DNA of 64,000 bases from Aeromonas dhakensis (GTDB taxonomy: Bacteria > Pseudomonadota > Gammaproteobacteria > Enterobacterales > Aeromonadaceae), in assembly GCF_000820305.1 (NCBI RefSeq), contig NZ_CDBH01000064.1:62001-126000 (forward strand). The letters are read 5' to 3'. A program made the position numbers and the translations under genes. Every line of letters begins with the position of its first letter. Positions within the stretch are counted from its first letter, which is position 1. Under the pieces are notes generated by a model, which saw nothing but the letters and a program-made list of their open reading frames with translations, did no database searches and had not been told where the DNA came from. Below, in pieces: positions 45,826-55,007 of the stretch.

Positions 45826-46815
45826 ATGCAAGAGAGAACAAGCGAACAGCCGCTGCGCTGGGGCGTTGCCGGCGCGGGGGCCATCGCCCGCCGTTTTTGT
45901 CAGGATGTGAACGGACACGCCAGTGGCAGCCGGGTGGTGGCGATCGCCGCCCGTGATCAGGGGCGGGCGCAGGCCTTTGCCGACGAGCAGGGCTTGCCCC
46001 ACGCCCATGGCAGCTATCAGGCGCTGGCGGCAGATCCCCTGGTGGAGGCGGTCTACGTGGCGGTGATCCACCCGGAGCACGCCGCCCTGATCGAACGCAT
46101 GCTGCTGGCGGGCAAGCACGTGCTGGTGGAAAAGCCGGCGGTGACTCGCGTCGCAGATTGGGATCGGCTGGTGTGGCTCGCCGCCGAGCGGGGCCTGCTG
46201 CTGATGGAGGCGATGAAGGTGATGTGCTTCCCCGCCATGCGCGCATTGCTGGGGCGCCTGTCGGCCCTGCCAGCCCCCGACAGGCTAAAGGCTGCCTTCG
46301 GCTCGGTGCAGACGCGGGACGGCAAGCTGTTCGATCCGGCGCTGGATGGCGGCGCCGCCTGGGATGTGGGGGTCTACCCGCTCTGGCTCTATGCCGCCCT
46401 CTGTCACCAGTTGGGGTTGGCGGCGGGTGAGCCCGAGGTCACGCTGTCTCGCCGTGAGGGCGAGGTGGATGAAGCCGCCCGCTTTGATTTTGCCGGCCCG
46501 CTCAAGGCCGAGCTGGTGGCCTCCATCGTCGAGGAGCTCGACAAGTCGGCCTGGCTGTCCGGGCCCGGCTGGGCGCTGGAGCTGGTGGGCAAGTGGTGGA
46601 ACCCCCAGCAGATCGTCTGGCTTGGTGGTGACCCTCTGCCGGCCTGGCCCCACGACATCGCGCTGCCGGTGGCGGGCGGTGGCATGCAGCACGAGGCGGA
46701 TCACTTTGCCGCCTGCGTGAGGGCGGGCATGACCGACTCCCCCTGGGTGCCGCAGGCACTGACCAGACAGGTGCTGGGCTGGGTCGAGCGGGGATTACAG
46801 CCCGCGAAACGCTGA
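45826..46815 (+). CDS. Gfo/Idh/MocA-family oxidoreductase
   Basis: A 329-residue NAD(P)-dependent dehydrogenase: N-terminal Rossmann WGVAGAGAIARRF, the hallmark HVLVEKPAV (catalytic Lys) near residue 103 and a C-terminal alpha/beta domain with GGGMQHEADHFAACVRAG. Most similar in plan to dihydrodiol dehydrogenase-like members. AAGGAG precedes the ATG. A hairpin follows the stop. Confidence 0.86.
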   Translation: MQERTSEQPLRWGVAGAGAIARRFCQDVNGHASGSRVVAIAARDQGRAQAFADEQGLPHAHGSYQALAADPLVEAVYVAVIHPEHAALIERMLLAGKHVLVEKPAVTRVADWDRLVWLAAERGLLLMEAMKVMCFPAMRALLGRLSALPAPDRLKAAFGSVQTRDGKLFDPALDGGAAWDVGVYPLWLYAALCHQLGLAAGEPEVTLSRREGEVDEAARFDFAGPLKAELVASIVEELDKSAWLSGPGWALELVGKWWNPQQIVWLGGDPLPAWPHDIALPVAGGGMQHEADHFAACVRAGMTDSPWVPQALTRQVLGWVERGLQPAKR

Positions 46816-46833
46816 GTCACCAGGCAGAATGAC

Positions 46834-46863
46834 AAAGAGGGAGAGCCTGGGCTCTCCCTCTTC
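46834..46863 (+). terminator. Hairpin terminator after the oxidoreductase
   Basis: GAGGGAGAGCC and GGCTCTCCCTC pair perfectly; the T tract is short (TTCC), and it may serve both directions. Confidence 0.65.
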
Positions 46864-46928
46864 CATTGCTGCCGATACCTGGCGGCAAGGGTAATGCCGG
46901 GAATAGGCTGCCCGATCATCCCATTGGC

Positions 46929-47837
46929 TCAGGTGCTGCTGATCTGGCTGGGCAACACATCCTCCTGGGCGCGGCAAAATTGCAGAAAGCGGCGCAGGGC
47001 GGCGGAGTGATACTTCTGCCGGTGCCAGATGAGGGAGAGCTGGCGGGGAAAGCGGCGGGCAAGGGGCAGGGCCACCAGACGGCCGGCCTGCAGCCGGTCT
47101 GACACCGCCAGGTGGGAGATGAAGGAGATGCCGAGCCCCTTCTCGACCGCCAGCATCACCGCCTCCAGGGTGTTGAGCTCGAGCCCCGCCTGCCAGCGGG
47201 GCAGTTCGGGCTGGATCTGCTGCTCGAACTGCTCGCGGCTGCCGGACTGGGGTTCGCGCAGCACCCAGGTCTCATCGCTCAGCTGGGTGAGGGAGAGGCG
47301 ATGGCGGCCGGCGAGGGGGTGATCGGGCTGGGCCACGATCAGCATCTCGTCGTGGAGCCAGGGCTCGCTGACCAGGTCCGGATGGTGGTTCTCCCCCTCG
47401 ATCAGCGCCAGATCCAGCTCGAAGTTGGCCAGCAGGTGGCAGAGCTGGTGGGTGTTGGTGATGGTGACGCGGGGTGGCTGCCCCAGCTCCTGCTTGCTGG
47501 TGGCGAGCAGGGCAGGCAGCAGGTAGTTGCCTATGGTCTGGCTGGCGCCCAGACGCAGCTGGCCGCTCGGTTCGGCATCCGGGCTGAACAGGGTTTCGAT
47601 GTCCTGCATCCGGGTCAGCAGCTCCTCGGCCGCCGGTTGCAGCAGGCGTCCCTCGTTGTTGAGCTGCAGCCTGGGGTGAATGCGATCGAACAGCGGAGTG
47701 GCGAGCTGACGCTCCAGCTCCTGCAACGACTGGGAGACGGCGCCCTTGCTCAGGCACAGTTCATTGGCGGCCAGCCCCAGATTGCCGTAACGGGCGATGG
47801 TGGCAAAGACCTTGAGTTGTTGCAGGGTCAGCTTCAT
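46929..47837 (-). CDS. LysR-family transcriptional regulator (YeiE/CysB-style effector domain)
   Basis: A 302-residue LysR protein with helix-turn-helix LGLAANELCLSKGAVSQSLQ (residues 20-39), effector domain start GQLRLGASQTIGNYLLP and a conserved SGSREQFE substrate loop. This pattern is that of the YeiE/CbbR-like group. Divergent from the TDT transporter at 47937 across 99 bases, its likely target. Confidence 0.88.
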   Translation of the reverse strand: MKLTLQQLKVFATIARYGNLGLAANELCLSKGAVSQSLQELERQLATPLFDRIHPRLQLNNEGRLLQPAAEELLTRMQDIETLFSPDAEPSGQLRLGASQTIGNYLLPALLATSKQELGQPPRVTITNTHQLCHLLANFELDLALIEGENHHPDLVSEPWLHDEMLIVAQPDHPLAGRHRLSLTQLSDETWVLREPQSGSREQFEQQIQPELPRWQAGLELNTLEAVMLAVEKGLGISFISHLAVSDRLQAGRLVALPLARRFPRQLSLIWHRQKYHSAALRRFLQFCRAQEDVLPSQISST

Positions 47838-47936
47838 GTTTGGGAATCCTGAACGATTGATTTAATTCATTTAGATATCGTAAACGATGGCCGCTCATTA
47901 TCCTATGCCCATCGTCTCTCACATGAGGTTTCAGAC

Positions 47937-48917
47937 ATGATCGCAAGAACCCGTCCATCCCTGGCCGCGGCTCCGACCCCCATGGCAGGACTGGCGCTCG
48001 GGATCGCCAGTCTCGGTTGGTGCTGGGAAAATGCCGGTCACTTCGATGGTCGCCTGCAGTTGCTGGGCGCCGCCGTTGCCGCCGTGCTGCTGGTGATCCT
48101 GACCTTCAAGTTTCTGCTGCACCCGCGCCTGCTGTGGCAGGATCTGGCTCACCCCGTGGTCGGTAGCGTGGTGCCCACCTATGCCATGGGCACCATGGTG
48201 GTCTCCAAGGCGGTCGGCATGCTCAACGCCGGTCTGGGGGAGGGGCTCTGGCTGTTTGCCGTGCTGCTGCACCTGGGGTTCCTGGCCACCTTCGTCTGGC
48301 ATCGGGCCAAACAATTTGAGATCCACCACATGGTGCCGAGCTGGTTCGTGCCTCCGGTGGGGATCATAGTCGCTGACGTCGCTTTTCCGGGCGGCCAATA
48401 CGCTGCGCTGGCCAACGGCCTGCTCTGGTTCGGCATGCTCTGCTACGGCCTGATGCTGCCGCTGATGCTCTATCGCCTCATCTTCAGCCATGAGGTACCG
48501 GATGCCGCCAAACCGACCATCGCCATCCTGGCGGCGCCCGCCAGCCTGTCACTGGCTGGCTACCTCACCGTGAGCGAAGATCCTTCTCTGCTGCTGGTGG
48601 CCGTGCTGCTGGGGATCGCCGTGCTGATGACCGGCATCATCTACCTGGCCTTCATCAAGCTGTTGCGTCTGCCGTTCTCGCCGGGCTATGCCGCCTTCAC
48701 CTTCCCGCTGGTGATCGGTGCCACCGCCCTGTTCAAGGTGAGCCATCTGGTCGAACAGTGGCCCCAGGCGGCCGAGTACGTCGAGCAGATCCGGCTGCTG
48801 GCCCACTTCGAACTGGGCGCCGCCACCCTGATCGTCGGCTACGTGGCCCTGCGCTACCTGATGTTCTTCCTGCCGCTGGGCAATGGCGAGCTGGCATCCG
48901 GCATGGTTCGTCGCTAG
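47937..48917 (+). CDS. TDT/SLAC1-family transporter (TehA-like)
   Basis: A 326-residue membrane protein with about ten helices in the TDT arrangement. It begins PTPMAGLALGIASLGW, with VPTYAMGTMVVSK and WFVPPVGIIVADVAFP following, as in tellurite-resistance/dicarboxylate transporters. Substrates may be small anions such as sulfite, malate or tellurite. Presumably controlled by the divergent LysR. A terminator follows at about 80 bases. Confidence 0.86.
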   Translation: MIARTRPSLAAAPTPMAGLALGIASLGWCWENAGHFDGRLQLLGAAVAAVLLVILTFKFLLHPRLLWQDLAHPVVGSVVPTYAMGTMVVSKAVGMLNAGLGEGLWLFAVLLHLGFLATFVWHRAKQFEIHHMVPSWFVPPVGIIVADVAFPGGQYAALANGLLWFGMLCYGLMLPLMLYRLIFSHEVPDAAKPTIAILAAPASLSLAGYLTVSEDPSLLLVAVLLGIAVLMTGIIYLAFIKLLRLPFSPGYAAFTFPLVIGATALFKVSHLVEQWPQAAEYVEQIRLLAHFELGAATLIVGYVALRYLMFFLPLGNGELASGMVRR

Positions 48918-48997
48918 GAAATGGCCGCAAGAGGGCCGGGATAAAGGGTCCGGTGAGCAGGTCCGCGCAAGACGGACGCCACCGAACAGATGACGAC

Positions 48998-49031
48998 AAG
49001 GCGCTCCACCTCGGGTGGGGCGCTTTTTTTA
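48998..49031 (+). terminator. Rho-independent terminator after the TDT transporter
   Basis: AAGGCGCTCCACC and GGTGGGGCGCTT pair with one mismatch, then a T tract. Confidence 0.82.
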
Positions 49032-49170
49032 TGGTCTTGCCTGCGCAAACCCGCCCGCTTTGTTGGCCCCGGCCGGGGTGGCCCCTTCACCAAAGCCATG
49101 ATGAATTTAACTGGTATTACCTGTCAGGATGAATACAATGCAGCTCCCTTTCCCATGCTTGACCCCATCC

Positions 49171-50160
49171 ATGTCTTCCCATGATCCCGTGTTTGACCCT
49201 CGTTTCGAGACCCGATTCCTGCATCCGCGTTACTGGTTCAGCTGGCTGGCGCTTGGCGTCCTGATGCTGCTGGCCTTCGTGCCGGTGAGGCTGCGTGATC
49301 GGCTGGCCGCCGCTCTGGCGCCGCTGGTGTTTCGCATCTCGAAAAAGCAGGTCTACATCGCCAGAACCAACCTGGCCCTCTGTTTCCCGCAAAAGAGCGA
49401 GGCCGAGCGCGACGCCATCCTGATGACCTCTATCCGGGTCGGCCTCAAGAGCCTGCTCGGCTTTGGCGAGTTCTCGGTGCGCAGCCCCGCCTATCTGATG
49501 AAGCGGATGCGGGTCACTGGCTGGGAACATATCGAGGCGGAGCAGGCGGCCGGCAGGCCGGTGATCCTGGTAGTGCCCCACAGCTGGCCGGTGGATGCGG
49601 CCGGTTACTACTTCACCCGGCGCGGGGTGTCCATGTGCACCATGATGAAACGGGCGCGCAACCCGGTGTTCGACTGGCATCTGAACCGTGCCCGGGCCCG
49701 CAACGGCTGCCGCGTCTATGAGCGCAGCGCCGGCATCAAGGCGGTGATCCGCACTATCAAGGAGGGGAACAGCTTCTTCTACCTGCCGGATCAGGATCAT
49801 GGCCGCGAGAAGAGCATCTTCGCCCCCTTCTTCGGTCAGCCCAAGGCAACCCTGCCGGCCCTGCCGCGACTGGTGCAGGTGAGCGGCGCCAAGGCGGTGC
49901 CGCTGCTGGCCTGCTATGACGAGGCGCATCACTGCTACCGGCTGGAGATAGACGCCCCCTTTGACAACTATCCCACCGACGATGTGATGGTCGACACCTG
50001 CCGGATGAACGACATGGTGCAGCAGCAGCTCAGCCGGGATCCGGGCCAGTACATGTGGTTTCTCAAGATCTTCGACACCCGCGAGGATCAGGTCGGGCTG
50101 GATGGCCGCTACGAGGCGGGGATCCAGCGGATCCGTCGCGGGTTGCAGCCGCTCTCCTGA
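49171..50160 (+). CDS. lpxM: Lipid A myristoyltransferase LpxM, copy 1
   Basis: A 329-residue inner-membrane acyltransferase of the LpxL/LpxM family that adds a secondary acyl chain to Kdo2-lipid A. It has an N-terminal helix (WFSWLALGVLMLLAFVP), the catalytic HX4D motif (HSWPVD) and the LpxM-like segments FYLPDQDHG and KATLPALPRL. In-frame ATGs 42 and 33 bases upstream exist; I chose the MSSHDPVF start because copy 2 begins identically. A terminator separates the two copies. Confidence 0.88.
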   Translation: MSSHDPVFDPRFETRFLHPRYWFSWLALGVLMLLAFVPVRLRDRLAAALAPLVFRISKKQVYIARTNLALCFPQKSEAERDAILMTSIRVGLKSLLGFGEFSVRSPAYLMKRMRVTGWEHIEAEQAAGRPVILVVPHSWPVDAAGYYFTRRGVSMCTMMKRARNPVFDWHLNRARARNGCRVYERSAGIKAVIRTIKEGNSFFYLPDQDHGREKSIFAPFFGQPKATLPALPRLVQVSGAKAVPLLACYDEAHHCYRLEIDAPFDNYPTDDVMVDTCRMNDMVQQQLSRDPGQYMWFLKIFDTREDQVGLDGRYEAGIQRIRRGLQPLS

Positions 50161-50181
50161 TGAGCAATTCCTTGTTGGTAC

Positions 50182-50205
50182 TATGGCCCTGCGGGGCCAT
50201 TTTTA
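50182..50205 (+). terminator. Rho-independent terminator between the lpxM copies
   Basis: ATGGCCC and GGGGCCAT pair, followed by TTTTTATT. Confidence 0.75.
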
Positions 50206-50339
50206 TTGCCCCTCTGCCGGCTGGCAAGGCGAGCAGTCGAGCCAGCGCCTGCCCCAACCGGGCCCGCGCCAGCCCAAAGTGGAAAATTTTGTCAGGATAA
50301 TTAAAATAACCGTTTATTTTCTATGACTTGATGGCGGCC

Positions 50340-51326
50340 ATGTCCTCACACGATCCGGTTTTCGACACCTCATTTCATCCCCGTCTGCTCCATCCGCGCT
50401 GGTGGGGCAGTTGGCTGGCGCTCGGCCTGCTCTGCCTGCTGGGGCTGCTGCCTCATGGTCTGCGTGACCGGTTGGCCGACCGGCTGGTTCCCCCCCTGCT
50501 GCGTCTATCCAGGAAGCAGGCCTATATCGCCGACACCAACCTCAAGATCTGCTTTCCCGAGCTTGACGAGGCGGGCCGTCAGGCCCTGTTGCTCAAATCG
50601 ATCCGGGTGGGGCTCAAGACCTTCATGGGCTTTGCCGAGCTGACCCTGCGCAGCGCCGATCACCTGGCCGGCCGCATCAAGGTGCGCGGCTGGGAGCACA
50701 TCGAGGCAGAGCAGGCCGCCGGCCGGCCGGTGATCCTGGTGGTGCCCCACACCTGGGCGGTGGACATGATAGGCCGCTACTTCGCCATCCGGGGCATGTC
50801 CATGTGCACCATGATGAAGAGCGCCAAGGATCAGGTCTTCGACTGGTACATCAACCGCGAGCGGGCCAAGGGGGGCAAGGTGTATGAGCGCAGTGCCGGC
50901 ATCAAGCCGGCCATCAAGGCGATCCGCGGCGGCGCCAGCTTCTTCTACCTGCCGGATCAGGATCACGGCCGCGAGGCCAGCATCTTCGTGCCCTTCTTCG
51001 GCCATCCCAAGGCGACCCTGCCGGCCCTGCCCAAGCTGGTCAAGCTGACCGGCGCCAAGGCGGTGCCCATCCTCGCCTGCTATGACGAGGAGGAGGGGTG
51101 CTACCGGCTGGAGATCGAGGCCCCCTTCGATCCCTATCCCGGCACCGATCTGGAGGCCGATGTTCGCGCCATGAACGACATGGTGGAGCAGCAGCTGCGC
51201 CAGCACCCGGAGCAGTACATGTGGTTCCTCAAGATCTTCGAGACCATGGAGCATCCCCAGGGGCACGAGGGCTTCTACGAAGAGGGCATTAAGCGGATCC
51301 GCGGCGACCTGCCCCCCGAAAACTGA
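50340..51326 (+). CDS. lpxM: Lipid A myristoyltransferase LpxM, copy 2
   Basis: A 328-residue tandem paralogue of the preceding gene, with HX4D (HTWAVD), FYLPDQDHG and KATLPALPKL all kept, so it should be active. The two proteins align along their whole length. An ATG 9 bases and a TTG 12 bases upstream are in frame; no strong ribosome site decides. Its AT-rich upstream region (about 50280-50325) is likely its own promoter. Possibly the copies differ in acyl chain or growth condition. Confidence 0.88.
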   Translation: MSSHDPVFDTSFHPRLLHPRWWGSWLALGLLCLLGLLPHGLRDRLADRLVPPLLRLSRKQAYIADTNLKICFPELDEAGRQALLLKSIRVGLKTFMGFAELTLRSADHLAGRIKVRGWEHIEAEQAAGRPVILVVPHTWAVDMIGRYFAIRGMSMCTMMKSAKDQVFDWYINRERAKGGKVYERSAGIKPAIKAIRGGASFFYLPDQDHGREASIFVPFFGHPKATLPALPKLVKLTGAKAVPILACYDEEEGCYRLEIEAPFDPYPGTDLEADVRAMNDMVEQQLRQHPEQYMWFLKIFETMEHPQGHEGFYEEGIKRIRGDLPPEN

Positions 51327-51436
51327 CGCAATGGAAGGACCGGCGCCCGGGCGCCGGTGGCACGGCACAATCTGGAATAGGCAAGCGCACCGGAAGAGGC
51401 TATCTTCGGGGGCGCACACAGGGTGAAAGGGCGGGC

Positions 51437-52297
51437 ATGAAAACTCCAAATCGAATCCAACCTCTGGTTGACGACGGCCTGGTTGACGAGGTGATCAGCC
51501 GGCTGATGAGCGGCAAAGAGGCCGATGTTTACGTGGTGCGCTGCGGCGACGAGATCCGCTGCGCCAAGGTGTACAAGGAGGCCGCCAAGCGCAGCTTCAA
51601 GCAGGCGGTGGTCTATCAGGAAGGGCGCCGGGTGCGCAGCAGCCGCGATGCCCGCGCCATGGAGAAGGGCTCCAAGTACGGTCGCAAGCAACACGAAGAG
51701 GTGTGGCAGAACACCGAGGTGGATGCCCTGTTCAAGCTGGCCGCTGCCGGCGTGCGGGTGCCGCGGCCCTATGTCTGCCTCGACGGCGTGCTCTTGATGG
51801 AGCTGGTGACCGATGCCGATGGCAATGTGGCGCCCCGCCTCAACGACGTGGCCCTCAGCCGCGAACAGGCGTTGGCCGACCACGCCAGGGTGATCCGCTA
51901 CGTGGTGCGCATGCTCTGCGCCGGCCTCATTCACGGCGACCTGTCGGAGTTCAACGTGCTGGTGGATGAAGAGGGGCCTGTCATCATCGACCTGCCCCAG
52001 GTGGTGGATGCCGCCGCCAACAACCAGGCGAAGGCCATGCTGGAGCGGGACGTCGACAACATGCGCAACTACTACGGCATGTATGCCCCCGAGCTGCTCA
52101 AGACCCGTTACGCCAGGGAGATGTGGGCCCTCTATGAAGATGGCAAGCTCACCCCCGACAGCGAACTGACCGGGTTGTTCGAAGAGAGCAACGAGCGGGT
52201 GGATCTTGACGCCGTACTGCACGAAATCGAGAGCGCCGAGGAGGAGGCCCTGGCCCGCCAGGCGCGACTGAAGGCGGAGCAGGAGGAGGGCTACTGA
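51437..52297 (+). CDS. RIO1-family serine protein kinase
   Basis: A 286-residue atypical kinase. The RIO marks are MSGKEADVYVV (ATP loop), CAKVYKEAAKRSFKQ (Lys), catalytic IHGDLSEFNVLV and metal-binding VIIDLPQVVDA. The C-terminal 40 residues are acidic. Bacterial RIO kinases are of unclear role; in archaea and eukaryotes they act in small-subunit ribosome maturation. Monocistronic, with a terminator after it. Confidence 0.92.
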   Translation: MKTPNRIQPLVDDGLVDEVISRLMSGKEADVYVVRCGDEIRCAKVYKEAAKRSFKQAVVYQEGRRVRSSRDARAMEKGSKYGRKQHEEVWQNTEVDALFKLAAAGVRVPRPYVCLDGVLLMELVTDADGNVAPRLNDVALSREQALADHARVIRYVVRMLCAGLIHGDLSEFNVLVDEEGPVIIDLPQVVDAAANNQAKAMLERDVDNMRNYYGMYAPELLKTRYAREMWALYEDGKLTPDSELTGLFEESNERVDLDAVLHEIESAEEEALARQARLKAEQEEGY

Positions 52298-52327
52298 CGC
52301 CCAGGCTCCTGCAACCAAGAGACCGAC

Positions 52328-52352
52328 TGAGCGCCTGCGGGCGCTCTTTTTA
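52328..52352 (+). terminator. Rho-independent terminator after the RIO kinase
   Basis: GAGCGCC and GGGCGCTC pair across TGC, then five T; its tail touches the end of the convergent GNAT gene. Confidence 0.8.
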
Positions 52353-52892
52353 TGGCTGCGAGTCAGCGGCGCCTTGCTGGCGGGCGGGGTGGGGCTGGAT
52401 CTGGTAAAAGTTCACCCAGCAGCGATCGCCAGCATGGTAGCGGCGATCCAGCCATTGCCCGCCGACGCTGGCGATCACCTTGAGGGAGGCGGGATTTGCC
52501 TCGTCACAGCTGATGAGCACGGGGCCGCTCAGGACATGGCGTTGCAGCCAGCCGAGCAGGGTGCGGGCCACCCCTTCACCGCGGCGGGAGGGGCGGGTCT
52601 CGTAACCGATATGGCCGAGCCATTGGCGGGTTGCCGGGGTGTCGTCGTGGCGCAGGCGCAAGGTGGCGAGGATCTCTTCCCCCTCGAGGGCAAAGTAGGT
52701 GGTGGTGGGCGGGTAATCCGGCGGCAGGCGCTCGCCAGCGGCATGGGCGAGCAGATCCTGCAGCCACTGATCCGGGTCGAATTGCGCCACCTGATAGAGG
52801 GGCAGGCCGGCGGCACCACACTCGGCCACATAGCGGCGGTAGGCGGGGCCATCGGCAGGCTGCGCGGCTCGACACTCGATGACGGTTGTCAC
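52350..52892 (-). CDS. GNAT-family N-acetyltransferase
   Basis: A 180-residue protein whose acetyl-CoA site reads GYETRPSRRGEGVARTLL (the R/Q-x-x-G-x-G/A loop), followed by ASLKVIASVGGQWL. The start is a GTG whose last two bases are the first two of the GGDEF gene's stop (GTGA overlap), so it is translated from that gene's message. Substrate unknown. The frame is open much further upstream but that is the shadow of the GGDEF gene. Confidence 0.8.
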   Translation of the reverse strand: MTTVIECRAAQPADGPAYRRYVAECGAAGLPLYQVAQFDPDQWLQDLLAHAAGERLPPDYPPTTTYFALEGEEILATLRLRHDDTPATRQWLGHIGYETRPSRRGEGVARTLLGWLQRHVLSGPVLISCDEANPASLKVIASVGGQWLDRRYHAGDRCWVNFYQIQPHPARQQGAADSQP

Positions 52893-54127
52893 GGGTGCAG
52901 CTCTGCCGCTTGCAGCAGGCGTGGCTCGCTGTGGTGGGCCTCGCGGATGCAGGCGCGCATGCGCCCGCTCTGCTTGGCGGCATAGAGCGCCTGATCCGCC
53001 CGCAGATAGGCCTGCTCGAAGCTCTCTCCCGTCTGCAGCGAGGTCAGCCCCATGCTGAGGCCAATGGGGCCGCCAGCCAGCGGGCGGGTGGCCTCGGTGA
53101 CCCCCTGTTGCAGGGCGTGGCAGTAGCCTGGCAGCGTCTGCGGCGTCTCCATCACCAGCAGCGCCAGCTCGTCGCCGCCGAGGCGCCCGGCCAGTGCCGC
53201 CGGTGGCAGGCTCTCCCGGATCACTCGCCCCACCGCCCGCAGCATGGCATCGCCGGCGGGGTGGCCGTGGCGGTCGTTGATCTGCTTGAAGTTGTCCAGG
53301 TCGATCAGCAGCAGCTGCCAGGGGCGGGCGCTGCGGCAGGCCCGCGCCGCCAGCTGCTGCTCGAAATGGTGACGGCTGTCCAGCCTGGTCAGGGCATCCT
53401 GGTTGGCGCGCCGCTCCAGCTCGCGCTGGGTGGCGAGCATGGCCTGCTGCTGGCGGGTGTGCACCAGGCTCAGCAGGATGAAGCTGCGGGCAATGGTAAA
53501 GAGCAGGCTGAGCAGGATCACCGGGCCGAGCAGGGGGTCGGTGAGGCTGGAGGCAGCCGACTCCGGCCACCACTGATGCTTGGCCATCCTGAGCAGCTGC
53601 AGGGCCAGTTGCAGGGCGAGCAGCAGGATGGCGAAGCGCAGCACCCGATAGGCGGGGGCCAGTCGCTGGTAGCGCCAGAGCTGCCACAGCAACAGGCCAA
53701 TCTGCAGCGAGAGCACGCCGGAGAGGGTGATGATCCGGCTGTGCACATTGGCCAGCGGTTGCTGCGAGGCCACCAGGGCAAACAGCAGGAAGCCGGCGAG
53801 GGCGAGGAGCGGGCAGAGCCAGCCGAAGCGGTCGGCCTCGCGCCGGAAAAAGTGGCGCAGGCCCCGCTCATAGAGCAGCGGGGTGGCGATGATCAGCAGG
53901 TTGGTGAGCAGGATATTGGCAAGGGACGTCTCCCCCGTGAGGGGGCGCAGCAGCAGGCAACCAAAGGCGGCGGCGATGGCCAGCTCGCTGGCCGACCAGT
54001 AGAGCAGGGCGCGCAGCGGTCGCTGGGTATGCCACAGGTAGGCGAAAATGGCCGCGACCCCGACGTGGGACAGGCTGACAAACAGCACCAGGCTCAGCAA
54101 CTGGGCCGAGGAAAACAGACTCTGCAT
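52889..54127 (-). CDS. Membrane GGDEF-domain diguanylate cyclase
   Basis: A 412-residue inner-membrane protein with about seven or eight N-terminal helices (to about residue 235), a short coiled linker (HTRQQQAMLATQRELERRANQ) and a GGDEF domain. The domain has DALTRLDSRHHFEQQL, DLDNFKQINDRHGHPAGD and the active loop GRLGGDELALLV. The signature is GGDEL, not GGDEF, a tolerated change in the last residue. It makes cyclic di-GMP, which controls matrix genes. The membrane part may sense a ligand. Coupled to the GNAT gene. Confidence 0.86.
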   Translation of the reverse strand: MQSLFSSAQLLSLVLFVSLSHVGVAAIFAYLWHTQRPLRALLYWSASELAIAAAFGCLLLRPLTGETSLANILLTNLLIIATPLLYERGLRHFFRREADRFGWLCPLLALAGFLLFALVASQQPLANVHSRIITLSGVLSLQIGLLLWQLWRYQRLAPAYRVLRFAILLLALQLALQLLRMAKHQWWPESAASSLTDPLLGPVILLSLLFTIARSFILLSLVHTRQQQAMLATQRELERRANQDALTRLDSRHHFEQQLAARACRSARPWQLLLIDLDNFKQINDRHGHPAGDAMLRAVGRVIRESLPPAALAGRLGGDELALLVMETPQTLPGYCHALQQGVTEATRPLAGGPIGLSMGLTSLQTGESFEQAYLRADQALYAAKQSGRMRACIREAHHSEPRLLQAAELHP

Positions 54128-54329
54128 CAAGGGTGTGGGCTCTTCCTGCCGGTAACGGCGCTGTGGTCTCAGGGCCGGGTGACTGGGGCGGATCACAGCA
54201 TGAATTGTGCCGCTGAGCAATGGCTTGGATGGTCTGGGCAGGATAGTGCCAACACCCCCAGTTGCCGGCGGCTGACACGATTAATCAGGGACGGGGAGTG
54301 ACGAAGGGCCATCCCCCCACACGTCGACC

Positions 54330-54824
54330 TCAGTCGACCACCACCGGCAGCCGCATGACGGTGGCATCCCGGCCGAGGTGGGCCAGCAGACGGCGCACGT
54401 CGTCGAGGCGAATAAGCAAGGTGGCGGTATTGACCAGCGGGTGGCACTGCACCCGCTCGGCCTGCCAGATCGTCTCATCCACCACCAGCTCCACCGCGTT
54501 TTCCCTGTCTCGCACCATGGCGAGCAGGGTGACCGAGCCCGGGGTGAGGCCGAGCACGGATTCCAGCCGCTCGGGCGAGCCGAAGCTCAGCCGTTTGACG
54601 CCAAGGGCACTCGCCAGCGCCTTGAGATCGATCCGGCTCTGCTCAGGGGTCACCACCAGAAACAACCGTTCGCTCTTGGGGTCGCGCAGGAAGAGGTTCT
54701 TGGTCTTGGCGGCGGGCAGGTTGGGCAACAGCCGGCTGGCCTCCTCGCAGGTGAAGACGGGGGCGTGATCGATGCGCTGATAGGAAATGGCCAGCTGATC
54801 CAGCAGAGAATAAAGCGCCACCAT
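54330..54824 (-). CDS. Prolyl-tRNA editing protein (ProX/PrdX, YbaK-like)
   Basis: A 164-residue free-standing editing domain that hydrolyses mischarged alanyl-tRNA(Pro) or a related product. Marks: HAPVFTCEEASRL, the catalytic-lysine segment AAKTKNLFLRD, LGVKRLSFGSPERLESVLGLTPGSVTLLA. CAGGAGG gives a strong ribosome site at the chosen ATG; longer upstream frames lack one. It is divergent from polB. Confidence 0.88.
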   Translation of the reverse strand: MVALYSLLDQLAISYQRIDHAPVFTCEEASRLLPNLPAAKTKNLFLRDPKSERLFLVVTPEQSRIDLKALASALGVKRLSFGSPERLESVLGLTPGSVTLLAMVRDRENAVELVVDETIWQAERVQCHPLVNTATLLIRLDDVRRLLAHLGRDATVMRLPVVVD

Positions 54825-54965
54825 GACCTCCTGATGTTGGCTGACAAGCGGGGTGAGTCGATGGGCGAACACCACTGCCACAGGCAGTGCGTGCCCGTCT
54901 GGCCGAGCATACCAGTTTGCGCTGCCCCTGGCAGCCTGCGTGGCAATGGCAGCCTGGCGTGCCAA

Positions 54966-54995
54966 TTGCAGTAAAGCACTGTATGAACGTACAAT
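54966..54995 (+). promoter_or_regulatory. polB promoter with LexA box
   Basis: TTGCAG and TACAAT are spaced by 18 bases. The palindrome CTGTATGAACGTACAA (54979-54994) matches the LexA consensus CTG-N10-CAG except for the last base and covers the -10 element, as in E. coli polB (dinA), an SOS gene. Confidence 0.8.
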
Positions 54996-55007
54996 AGTCC
55001 CACACCT

